The notes under the pieces were generated by a model, which was not told where the DNA came from, did not search any database, and saw only the letters and a program-made list of their open reading frames with translations. Source: Alnus glutinosa (Eukaryota; Streptophyta; Magnoliopsida; Fagales; Betulaceae). From it: a stretch of DNA of 64,000 nucleotides. The stretch lies in NCBI RefSeq assembly GCF_958979055.1, contig NC_084896.1, positions 434,001-498,000 of the forward strand, read 5' to 3'. Positions 48,349 to 59,680 of the stretch are shown here, piece after piece. Position 1 is the stretch's first letter. Each line of letters begins with the position of its first letter. The translations under genes were made by a program, and so were the position numbers.

Positions 48349-51300
48349 CTTACTTCTACAAAAACTTGCAACACAAACAAGGATTGCCATTACTATTTCT
48401 GGAAAAGATGTTTCAGATTGAGAGAGAGGGCTGAGAAGCTCAATTTCTACACCCCTAAAAAAACTTCAATTCGCAGTTAAGTCATGCCATGATTTTTCCC
48501 TGTAATATCTATAGTTGTATCAGCGCGTTCCTATTTACAGCCAAATAACCTGACTACAGTAATCTCCATATGAACCAACAGCTCTATCAGTAACTGTAAG
48601 GGTGTTACACTAGCCCTTTCTGGAATAGGATATTGAGAAGGTACAACCTTCCCCCCTCTTTCACAACTCGTGTACCTGGTCAGCCTGATCATTCCTTTAG
48701 ATTTCACTCTCTCACCAGGAAAGCCACATGAAGAAGTTGGCCATGAGTCATCCTTTTGGCTTCCAGATCCTCTTCCAATAACTTGGATTTAGCACTGAAT
48801 TTGCACCATTTATACAAATAATATACCGCATGCTCATTGAATAAGGTACAGTTTGTTAACAGTACAGTAGCTTCATCTCCAATAGAAAATTATTCATATT
48901 CTTTAATTTATCAATAGATTACATGGCAGATAAAAGATGTACAAACTGCCAATAACAAAAATTTAACAAATATGACCAGGAGATCAGTTCAAATTCTCAA
49001 TTCAGCAATTCAACAAGTCTCAGTTTTTAAGCCAAAGATTTCACAAGTATCATTAAGCATGGTTAGCATTGAAAAGATTGTAGAGACATTTGGATCCTGG
49101 CAATTCAAAATTGTCAGATATCTACGCAGGCTTCCCTACAGCCTACCACATATCAGACACAAAACGAAGGCAAGTCAAACATTCACTCACTTAATTCGAC
49201 TCCCAGCCTTCTGGACCCCAGATTTGAAGAATCTGAAAACAAAACCATTTCTGTCAATAGAAGACATACAACCAAAAAAACTTGGTCAACCAGCAGAATA
49301 CATACCGATTGCTGAACATATTTAATGAGCCAGAGATCAAAATTCGAGCATTGTTTCTAGCCTGCAACAGAAAAGAGCTGAACCTGTTTATATTTTACAA
49401 AGATAGCAATTGCACTAACATTATCCATGAAAAGGTATCAAAACAACCTGTAATGCTATTGGCAACAAAGGTTTTCATATACATCGTAAGTTAGTCAGAC
49501 ACACACAAGTCCTTTATCAAAAGTCACTAACACGACCAAATTTTGCAACTTTTGAACACAAATAAACATGCCACTAGGGTAACATCTAGCAGGCCAACAA
49601 TCTCCAACTGTTTATAGATTTTCTAGAAAAATTAGGGGTAGGAATTCTTTCGGTTGGATAATATGCCATTTTATGTTAAAGGAACCTGTTCTTTGATTTG
49701 AACATGGGAAGTAAGCAGGTAACACAGAGGATCAAAAGAAAAGTCCAGTAGACAGGTCAAATATCAGAGGAAGCTCCCATGCTCATAAAGCAAACGAGAG
49801 AATGTGGATTCAGTACATGCAACATGTAAGATGAGAGTTGAATTCAATTTCTATCAAAGTTCTCTGCAAAGTGGTGATGCGATTGCAAGTAATTCTATGT
49901 TCCACGAGAGATCTAAACACAAAATTATGCTAATTGCCGGTTGTTATTTTGCCCGATATTGATAATGAGAAAAAGAGTCACTTCATATGTTTATGCAGGC
50001 TGGGCCTTTCTTTTGTATCCAGAAAGCCACTTCAAGGAAGTAAGAAAAGCTGCGATGAGCTTTATCTTAAGGCTCCAGTGTAACAGTGAGATGACCTTAC
50101 TGAAGCACTGGCATGAAAAATGACAAATTATGAAATTTCTATGGAACTCTACAATATTGATACACTTCACTTGAGAAGGTGCATTGTTGTCAATAACATT
50201 ATCAGGAGCATAACAGTTACTTCATAATAACCAAAAAGAAGATTAAGAGCTTATTAGAGCTGAGTAAACTAAATACTAAAATTATATTCTTCTCCTTCCC
50301 ATGCATACTCAATTCATCTAACAAAGTACAGCAATGATATATTAAAACAAGAAGGAACAATAAAAGCAGTAACAGACTTATGAAGACAAATAATTAAGTG
50401 AAAGAGCATATGAAAATGGAGATTTGAGTGCCAACATACCTGCAGAATAGAAACTAAAGAGATAGCAGATCCAGTGAGTGATGGAGAATTTGACAGCTTG
50501 GTCTTTGGATTGGCAGAATATGCTGAAGGAGAAGCTGAGAGAACTTTCAGCACCTAATAATGTGCAGAGGACAACATGGGAAAAGCATATAAGCAATTAA
50601 GTTGAACTATTTTGATAAGCATTTATTGCTTGTAGTTTTTGAAAAGCATGCAAGAGCGACACATCTTACCAGGCTATTGGCAGGATTTAATGAATGGCCA
50701 ATTCCTTGGAATAGTACAGGAGCCTGCCACACATTTATCCGAACATTAATCAAAAGTGAGTTTTGATTATCACAGCCACTGATAATGTACAATGACTTGG
50801 GATAATAGGCAAGTGGTTGCAAAAGAACATTAAAATTGAGCATAGCTGCTATGAAATGTAGTGAAATTTCATGACTAGAGTCGTAGGCTGGTAATTGCAA
50901 AGCCTATTAAACTATAAGGTGGGGCAAATTCAAGGAACAAACTATATTATAAAACTTGTGGAGATGTAGTGGTTATAATACTAATTCCATCTTAAAAAAT
51001 ACAAACAAACAAGAATTAAGAACTTAAAAACAGCTCAGAAAACTTTACACATTCATTAGATAGCTCATTGAAAATTATATATCTGCACAGACTAAACGTA
51101 TAGCATCAAAATACAAGTGCCTATAAGTTGTGCATCATTGTGTGAAATCTAACTGGATGACTAGTATCGACAACGTCAGAGCCTGCACTTGCCTCAATTT
51201 TCTTGCCTCCCAAAATTACATCAGCCTTAATGAAATCATCACTAGCAATCAAAGTATGGTCTCCTTCAGTTTCTGAAACTGCATAGCTTGTGTGATCAAT

Positions 51301-52252
51301 AACCGTAGCTGTAGGGTCCTGTACCAAGAATAATTTAAAAATCACAAAAATAAGGAAACTAAGTTAGTTAATTAGTGAAATTTTTAATTAAAATACAAAA
51401 CTTGACCACAAGGCAACACGTATATACTGGATGGAATTGAATTGTCGAGCAAAGAATAATTTTAGTTGGGATAATTCTAAATAAACTAATACACACCTCA
51501 TCGAAATCAACTCCACACTCGGTGGCAATTTCTCTGATTAGATCAGATGCATTAGTATCAGCCACGATAATTAAATCATGACCCGAATCAACAAAATCCA
51601 GTATAGCAGCCAAATCAACGGATCCTCCAAACCCTATAAAATTTGATACAATAGATTTATAAAAAAACCAAAATGCCTCAGAATTCCAAACGTTCAAACA
51701 TAATCCTCCATGAATCATCAAATATAAATATTGAATTAAAGAAAAAAGGACAAGCAAACAATGAAAATTCAGCTCAAATCGCTACTGTTTGGTTGCTGAG
51801 AGAATGTAAGGAAAATAAGTTCAAACTCAGAAACTCGAGGTTGACCTCCAGTCAACCAAGACCAAAGCAACAACATTCTCTCAGTTGAGCCCTGAGATCC
51901 AAATTTGGACGTCATTTCGCTCATTTTCTCAGAAACCAAACAGATCAATAAACGAAATTGGGCAAAAAAAAAATAACTACTTACGCTCTGTCGTAGGGCA
52001 AAACAAGATTAGGCCGTCGTATAGGTACTGGCCGTAACGCTGAAGGGCGATCTTGGGGTCGTCAGCGAGCTTGAAATCGAGGTCAAACTCGCGGGACTGG
52101 AGGGACTTGAAGAAGTCGGAGTGCGAGGACTTGAGGGCGAGGTCGTCGAGCAAGACGAGGACTCGGCGGCTAGAAGGGCTCTCGGGAGAGAAGGAGGTGC
52201 AGAGAAATGGGAGGAGAGGGATTAGGGTTAGGAAGAGGAGGAGCTTCGACAT
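45714..52252 (-). CDS. OST48: oligosaccharyltransferase 48 kDa subunit (DDOST/WBP1)
   Basis: Non-catalytic subunit of the ER oligosaccharyltransferase that N-glycosylates nascent proteins. Thirteen exons: 52252-51985, 51633-51497, 51318-51193, 50723-50670, 50553-50440, 49361-49306, 49232-49191, 48153-48078, 47903-47832, 47732-47607, 47487-47383, 46274-46191 and 45761-45714. Total 1308 nt, 435 aa, the usual plant length. Residues 1 to about 22 are a signal peptide ([18 protein letters not shown]). The lumenal domain runs through SDVILGG-like, [14 protein letters not shown] and [19 protein letters not shown] motifs. A single C-terminal membrane helix ends HLYNK. Exon 3 can only join exon 4 in frame by a GC-AG intron (GAG then GCAAGT); the other introns are GT-AG. 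Confidence 0.95.
46685..46745 (-). mobile_element. LINE tail fragment in an OST48 intron
   Basis: The T-rich run is followed by AATAAGTAAGAGAAAAATGA, the same tail form as at 22115, in the sense orientation of the host gene. The extent upstream is uncertain; an open frame to 47054 shows no domain. Confidence 0.45.
48297..48346. repeat. 50-base poly-A tract
   Basis: Unbroken run of A in the intron between OST48 exons 7 and 8. On the minus (transcribed) strand it is poly-T. The length may be approximate. Confidence 0.9.
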
Positions 52253-52650
52253 GGCTGGTGTAAGGGTTTTGGGGGAAGCAGACTCAGCAGAGTGTGCGGG
52301 GATGAGAGTTTACAGTTAGATTGGAAAATGAAATGGGGAGGTAGGGGAGTTTTGGAAAATTGTTGGGTTGTGAGGGGTCAATAGGAAATTGCTTTTGGAC
52401 ACAAAAGAATGCTTAATTGCTTTAGACCCCCAACTAGCCAAATGTTATTTTGGCTAGCCTAAATGCAAATTTGGACAAAAACGTAGCCGCATCCGGTTAG
52501 TTCCTTCCCTTTAGAGCATTCAAAGCAGTTTTCTTTTGATTTTCCTTAAATTTATGGAACAAAACTACTTTTGTTTCCCTATCCAAATACACTTCTCAAT
52601 AGCTTTCCTTATATCAATTAAATATTATTTCTTTACAAATATAAGTTAAG
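52253..52650 (-). promoter_or_regulatory. OST48 5' leader and promoter region
   Basis: Short upstream segment of OST48, bounded on the far side by a MITE. No TATA box is obvious. Confidence 0.4.
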
Positions 52651-52826
52651 AAATGCTAGAGGTATCAAATTTTTTATTAAAATATGCGTACCAAGATGAT
52701 GTGGAGCTTATTCATTAGAAATTATCAAAACAATTAATAAAAATAAATGTTACGGGTATAAATGAATAAGCTCCACATTATCTTGGTACCCATCTATTGG
52801 TAAAATATTTGGTACCTCTAGTATTT
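52651..52826. mobile_element. foldback MITE next to the hAT element
   Basis: The ends AAATGCTAGAGGTATC and GGTACCTCTAGTATTT are complementary, and AATGAATAAGCTCCACAT pairs with its inner partner. It ends only 22 bases before the hAT element. Confidence 0.75.
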
Positions 52827-54436
52827 TTCATATAAGTTTGTACATACCGTAGGGGTGGGCAAATTATCCGCCTACCACCTATTGACCGCCTACTGAACCG
52901 CAACCGAATCAACATCGACCACCTATCGACTACCGACAAAATTCGGTTTGGTAGTCGGTAGAGAATTTTTAACCAAAAGTTGGTTCGGTTCGGTAGACTG
53001 TTTGATTGTACTTTTAACATAATTATCGAACCGAACCGACATTTAACCGAAAATTAACCGACCATTTAACCGAACAGTGGAAAACAAAACAACTTCATTT
53101 TATTGATAACGAAACGACGTCATTTCATTTCATCTTTTTTTTTTTTCCAAAAAATAAAAACAGCGTCGTTTCGTCACACTTGAAACGACGTCGTTTTGTG
53201 AGACTATATATTCATCACTTCAATCTTTCGTGACCTAAACCATTCGGAATTCCAGCCCACCCCAACCACCTGCCCAGGCTGCCCTAGTCCTACCCATCCT
53301 CTCCTCTTTTCGAATCGTCGAATCGTTTGAACCGTACCCCTAACTGGCCAACTCTACCAACGCAACCGAGGCCCGCTGTCTTCTCCTCGCCTTCCCCTAC
53401 CCCCCTCCTCAATCCTTAGCTAACCAAACCCTAAGGCCTGGAAGTCTGGACTCTGGAAGACTTGACGCAAGTCACAAACCACTGCCGTCCCCTCCCCCTC
53501 GGAAATTGTCTGGTAGCTCTCTCTCTCTCTCTCTTACTGTCTTAGCCAATTACAGTTAGCCTCGGGCCTTCATGCTAAATCATGAGGCATTAATGAATCA
53601 TTTTTTAATTTTTTTTGAAACAACCATAATATCACATTTGCACTTTAACAAGAAGCAGAACAAAAATGTCAAAAAGCATAACAACTGAACAAGAAGCTAG
53701 AAGCCCAACGATCCAACCTCATGTATATTATTTCTTAACTCTTATGTGTATGTGTTTTGTGTAATTGAATACTTGTGTAATTGTGTTGAGTGTTCTTTGT
53801 GGATTTTGGGTTTAAGGGCTTTGGTTATAATGGCTGTGGTCCGTGGACTGTGCAGAACAGCTTGGATAATTCATAATTTGGATTGTTGTTTATTTTCACT
53901 TGTTAGTGTTGTAACCTATTTGCATGATACACACTCTAATGTGTTATGACTTGCACGGTGACAAGCTATAGGAGGTAGACTCGCAAGGTTGACAGAGAAT
54001 TAAGTTGTATTGGTTATTGGGGTATTAGGGGCAGCTTAATTTTCTGCTCATTTCATGTCAAGTCTTGTTTGCTTTGGAATTATGGAATATCAAATATAAT
54101 CATTCTTTCCCTGTGGATGATAATGTTGTATTTTTTGTACTAGATCAAGATTATATGTTTCCTCTGTTACAATTATCTTTTAAAAATCATTTTGAATTAT
54201 ATTTCTCCAGTTCATGCTTTAGATTGATCTTGTCCTATGTTAAACCAACTTTGGAATATATGTTTGCCGTAATAAATCGGGCTTATTATGAATAAAAAAA
54301 TTGAGCTTAACTTTTGAAAATGTCAAATTGTCAATTGAGTGTATCTATTTTTTAACTTTTTGAAATGTGCATGTTTTCAGCCTTTGCCTAAATTGCCTTT
54401 ATCTAAGTTATCTTTGCCTTTAATTTCATAATCTAG

Positions 54437-56605
54437 ATGGATGAACTTACACCTATGGTTATTGGTACTGGTACACCTACACCTGCACCTACATCATCAG
54501 TAGCTACTTTTTGTTATCCATCTCCTCCTATTGATAGTTCAATACATATTGAAGAAAGCATTGATGTTGATGGTGATTCTGATGAGTTGGAGACGGATAC
54601 CTGAGAAATGAAAAAGAAATGTTAGGAAAACATTTACAGTGTGGCACATTGTAATTATTGTGGGCTTGAGTATAAATGTCATGGAAAGAATAATAGCACA
54701 TCTAACATGTTGTACCATGTCAAAGCATGCCAACAATATAAGAACATATTAGCTAATCAAGATATATCTCAATCTAAGTTCACTTTTGAGTGTGTGCAAA
54801 GTCAGAGTGATGGTGGTAGTTGTAAGAATCTAATGATTACGAAGTACTCTGAAAAAATCATTAGGGAGACTCTTTGTGAGATGATTATTGTGAATGAAAT
54901 GCCATTTTCAAGTATGAATAGGATGGGGTTTAAGAGATTGTGCAAGGTTCTTGAGCCTCAATTTAAGCTTCCTTCTCATTATATATTGATGAAGGACTGT
55001 GTCAAGTTGTTTATGCAGACTAAGGACACAATGAAGATCAAGTTTTTGAAAACTGGTCAAAGGGTTTGTTTTTACCACTGACACATGGAATTCGATTCAA
55101 AATATGAATTACATGTGCATCACTGGACACTTCATTAATCCTAGTCGGAAATATCAGAAAAGAATATTGGCATTTAGCCAAGTGTCAGATCACAAGAGGC
55201 TAACGATTGCAAGGGAATTGGAGTAATGTTTGGAGGAATGGGGCATTAGAGGGATATTGACAATATCACTTGACAATGCAAGTGCCAATGATACTACAGT
55301 TGATTGTTTTAAAAAGCGAACTATGACCAATAATGATGTTATTTGTTGCAATGAGTTTATTCATGCAAGATGTTGTGTACATATTATCAATCTAATTGTG
55401 CATGAGGGATTGAATGATATAGATGATTCAATCGTAAGGATCCGAAATATGGTGAAATATATAAAGGGATCCCCTCAAAGATTGTCCCTCTTTAAGTCTT
55501 GTGCATAAAGGAAGACAAATGAGTATCATGCTTTATTGATTCTTGATGTTCCCACTCGATGGAACTCTACTTATATGATGTTAGATGTAACAGAGGAGTA
55601 TGAAATGGCATTTGAACTAATGTTAGATGAAGATTTGAATTTTGTGAACTATTTGCATGAGGATGGTAGAGGGAGAAAGGGGTTGGGGCCTCCGTTTGAA
55701 GATGATTGAAAAAATATTAGAAATTTTTCTAAATTTTTGCAAGTGTTTTAGGAGGTGAAAGTTGAGATATCGGGTTCCTTATACTCGACTTCTAACATTT
55801 ATTTCAGCATACTCCAAAAAGTTTATAATTGTTTGATGGAGTATTGTGATATTGATGATTATTTGTTGAGTTTCATGGCGATCCGTTGAAAATAAAATAT
55901 GATAAGTATTGGGGAGACTTTGAGAAAATTAACCCCCTGTTGTTTATCGCTTCTGTGCTTGATCCACGTTACAAGATGATCATTTTAGAATTTTGGTTCA
56001 CGAGTAATGTAGGTGAAGAAAAATCGGAGAAGATTACCACCAAATTGAAGAATGCCTTAGAGCAGTTGTATAATCACTATGATAAGAATGTTGGAGTTGG
56101 AAGAAGTAGAGACAGGTTCTCAAATGAAGAGCAGAGTTGCGGAAGTTCAGCCTCAATGCCAGTGGGTGCAGGTAGAAATAGGAAAGATGCTTTAACAGAC
56201 TTCCATTCATTTCAGGCGTCCAAAAATTTGTTGTTGTGTTAGACATAGATAGAACGATATTTCGCGGAAGATGTTGAGCCACCTTGTAAAACTTTTGATG
56301 CTTTGATGTGGTGGAAGATAAATTTAGGAAAGTTTTTGGTTCTATTTAAGGTAGCACTATATGTCTTGGCAATTCCGATTACCACTATTGCTTCCGAGTC
56401 ATCATTTAACATTGGAGGTTGCGTCATAGGTCCTTTTTGGAGTTCTTTAGCTCCGAAAACAGTGGAGACTCTTATATGTACTCAAAATTGGTTGAGATAC
56501 TATTGGATCAGTAAGCATGATGAGTTACATCAAACTACTCTTGAAAATGAAGATAGCTACAAGCTTGACTTAGGTAATGTTAATTATATTTGTTCATTGT
56601 TCTAA
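54437..56605 (+). pseudogene. hAT transposase, disabled
   Basis: Fragments in order: an acidic N-terminus from 54437; a BED-type zinc finger (HCNYCGLEYKCHG ... YHVKAC, about 54641-54735); the catalytic core (DTWNS near 55086, LDNASAND near 55272, VPTRWNST near 55550); and the C-terminal hAT dimerisation region (AIPITTIASESSFNIGG, about 56370-56420). Stop codons lie at about 54602, 55217, 55707, 55750, 55888 and 56240, with at least one frame change near 55070. The protein is therefore not made. It resembles plant Ac/RICESLEEPER-type transposases. Confidence 0.88.
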
Positions 56606-56743
56606 TTATTTGATTCAATTGATTTTTTACTAATTCTTTTAAAATTTCATTGTTTTAGAAATTATGTCTGACTCCATCACATTTGACAATTGACAATGAT
56701 TAAGGCTTGAGGGATGTATGTTAGTTTGTAATTGGCCGCATTC

Positions 56744-57923
56744 TGTTGGAGAAAATCACCTCATTGTAAAGATGCTTTTTATCAGAGATTCTGCTATTCA
56801 AAAGTGTTCCAGAAGATTCTGCACAATTTGCAAGTCAGAAAATTAGGCTCCCTGCCAGTCGTCCGGACAACGTGTCATACCGTCCGGATGCCCAGCTGTC
56901 CAATGCATCAGCCTTTCGGATGACGTGACAAACCGTTTGGACGCTCTTCAGACTAAAGCATTATCCGTCCGGACAACGTGGATTCCAGTCCGAACCTTCC
57001 TCTGTGTCGAGAAGCTTCGAACTGTTGCAGCTTGCATCTGTCCGGACGAATCTCAATGTTCGACCAAGCTTCAGATTTTCTTTCCAAAATCGGATATGAA
57101 AAGATTACCGCAATCGTCCGGACGACGTAGATTCCCGTTCGGATGCGCTACTCCTTAAGGCAAGTTCGCAATTCAAACTCAATCGTCCGGACGCCAGTCT
57201 ACCATGGTCCGGACGCGCGTGTGAGAGATATGGAAATCACGTGCGGTAGATCACCCGTCCGAACGGCCATCCTCCTGGTCCAGATGCGCGAAGCCTTTAT
57301 AAGGAAATTACTTGCAGTGGACGTGCGACCGTCCGAACGACAGTGCCTCACCATCCGGACGCGGCTCTCAAACATGAAAGATCTTCAGCGAAAATTTTGG
57401 AATTTCGGTCGCACAGTTGTCCGTCCGGACGGCCTTTGACCACCGTCCGGACGGCGCCCAACTTTATCAAGCCAGACATTTATTTGAGCCCTCAGCCTAT
57501 AAATAGAGGCCCCTATGCTTGAGAATTGCAAGAATTCGGTATTGAATTCCACTAGTGCTTAGAGAGTTATTTTGTGAGGTTATTGAGCTGAATTGTTCTC
57601 TCTAAAGCCGTTGTTGTGTGTGCTATTGTTGCGCTTAAACTGAAGTCTATCTTAGGGGTCGGCCCTAAGGTAAATGATTCTATTGAAGACCCCTTCAGGT
57701 AGGAGACCTGATTGGGAGGCGTTCGTGTTAGGCTACACGTTAGAGTGCAAGGTATGGCCACTGCATCAGGAGTATGTGAGTGCTACTATCTTGTAACTAG
57801 TCTTGTCTTCTGAATAGTGGATATCTTGGGTTTGACTGCCCCGGAGTGGTTTTTTTCATCTTGAGTTTCCACTTCGTTAACAAAAATCTTGTGTTATTTA
57901 TTTTCTGCATTATTTTGTTAACA
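56744..57923 (+). mobile_element. solo LTR nested in the hAT element
   Basis: Starts TGTTGGAGAAAATC and ends TTGTTAACA, with CATTC (56739-56743) and CATTG (57924-57928) outside: a 5-base duplication with one difference. It carries a TATA box (CCTATAAATAGAGG, about 57496-57509), so the + strand is the likely sense. Length and ends fit a Copia-type LTR. No internal coding region or second LTR is present. The first 700 bases hold a regular array of GTCCGGAC-like sites. Confidence 0.75.
56861..57452 (+). repeat. array of paired GTCCGGAC-like sites
   Basis: Sites begin at 56861, 56882, 56913, 56932, 56967, 56988, 57040, 57116, 57137, 57185, 57207, 57257, 57278, 57331, 57353, 57423 and 57445. Within pairs the spacing is 19-22 bases, and later pairs recur every 69-92 bases. 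Intact copies are the 8-base palindrome GTCCGGAC. Most variants differ by C-to-T or G-to-A changes. Confidence 0.85.
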
Positions 57924-59258
57924 CATTGTGCACACACACACTTGCTTTATTTTAGAAGTCAATTTCATTTTTCAATGTACTTTGTCACGTTAAAAGTAAG
58001 TAGTAGGTTTTTTCATCTTATTATTTTCTAATTTTTCTTACTTGACATTTACTCATTTACTTGTTTGTGGTATTTTATTCTTTTTTATTGATCAATTTAT
58101 AACTTATGTTTTTTGATTTTATCATTGAATGAAGCAAATTGAAGGTCATCCCATGTTGGATTGTTGGAGGAAGTTTTTATTTCTCTAATTCTCTTTTGGA
58201 GTTTTTGTTGGAGCTGTAATTTTTAGCTTGTTACTGTTAACTTATGGTTTTGTAACTTTTGTTTGAAATTATGGAGCTGTTGCCTGTTGGTGGAAACTTG
58301 ATGATAGAAGACATTATTTTTGTTTGATGTGTGCTATGATAAATCCTCAATCTGATATTCTGATTTACAAGAATATGCAAAGGATTTCTGAGCAAATTAT
58401 GTTAGACTATCTTTCATTTCAATGTTTCATGCATTTTTTTTTCCCTACAGTTTTTAGGAAGATATATCTTTTTTTTTCCTTCATTTTTTTTTCAATTTTT
58501 CCTACTGGTTTTTATTTATTTTTTTATTTCTTCTAAGCTTCTTTTAGAACATATGTTTTTTCAGCACCTCTGCATCTTTTTTTCCTGCTTCTTTTCCTTG
58601 TAGGCTGAAGCTACTAGCTAGCTAAACTCTAAGTTATTTAAGTATTTAATGACTATATTGTTGATTGGTATGATGTATGGTTATTGTTGTGGTAATATAA
58701 GTTTTGTTTACTACATTCTTATTCATTATTAATTATTTGTGAGATTCAATATGAAATTATGAATTCAGAATTCTAGTATTCTATAAATCCAATAATAAAT
58801 TTGAAACTGATGAATGTTTAACATGTTTCAATAATATATTTACTCATAAAAAAAAACGTTTCAATGAATGTTTAACATTTTTTGTGTAATTCTTCATGGA
58901 CACAATACACATGGAAACTCCAAGATTTTATGTTTTTCTTTTATTATTCTTTATTTATTTGTTAGTTGCTAGTGTCAGGACGGTCTTAAGGTTTTTTATT
59001 TTCTTTTTTTTTGGTATCCTACAAACAATTGAAATAAATATCAAATTTACTATTTAAGAGATCTCATTTAGAAAATTAAATGTATAAAAATTCGATTAAA
59101 GATTGTAATTATGTAAAAAAGAGAATAATCAAATATTATTCTTCATAATTGATTTGAATGGGCCAATGACTTGTGGCGGTGCTGGGCCTTCTGGCAAATG
59201 TTGAAAAATGAAGGCCAAGTGTTTTTAAAATTATTTTTTACCAATTTAAAAAATGATG

Positions 59259-59423
59259 AATGCTAGAGTATCTCCTTGTGTTCTCCTGATGTTCTCCTAC
59301 AATGTCATAGATGTAATTTTTTGGATTAAAAAATTGCATCTATGCCATCCAAAAGGACATAAATGTAATTTTTTAATTACATCTATGCCATTCCAAGAGA
59401 ACACCAGGAGATGTTCTAGCATT
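59259..59423. mobile_element. foldback MITE nested in the hAT element
   Basis: The ends AATGCTAGAGTATCTCC and GGAGATGTTCTAGCATT are complementary. Inner arms around CATAGATGTAATTTTTT also pair. TTAAAAAATGATG before it and TTAAAAAATTATG shortly after look like a target duplication. Confidence 0.75.
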
Positions 59424-59680
59424 TCTCTTAAAAAATTATGCCCAAATTATGAAGGTCCATTTTAAGAATGTTAACCGAATTAACCGAGTTAACTGACTAA
59501 CCGAATTAATCGACCGTATATCGACTGCTTTAATCGAACCGCCTAAGCCAACTTAACCGAGCTTTTCAAAAATATTCTTAGTCGGTTAGATGTTGGTGAA
59601 TTAACCGACTTAACTGATCCAGTTGGTTAACCGAACCGAATTAACCGCCTACCGAACCGCTGCCCACCCCTATACATATC

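Larger units (their letters stand above)
52849..59672 (+). mobile_element. 6.8-kb hAT transposon with nested insertions
   Basis: The inverted ends share TAGGGGTGGGCA (left from 52850; right complement ending 59672). The flanks are TACATACC (52841-52848) and TACATATC (59673-59680), an 8-base duplication with one change, as expected for hAT. Both subterminal regions are crowded with AACCGA-type repeats (52880-53070 and 59470-59660), the probable transposase-binding sites. Near 53110-53205 the palindromic AAACGACGTCGTTT recurs. The interior holds a broken transposase gene, a solo LTR and a small MITE. Confidence 0.85.

Noticed and set aside
54437-56605. Domesticated hAT transposase gene
   Set aside because: Multiple stops and a frame change across the core show decay, not conserved function.
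56861-57452. CRISPR-like array from repeated GTCCGGAC sites
   Set aside because: The genome is a plant, the repeats are only 8-11 bases, and the spacers belong to an LTR with a TATA box and a target duplication.
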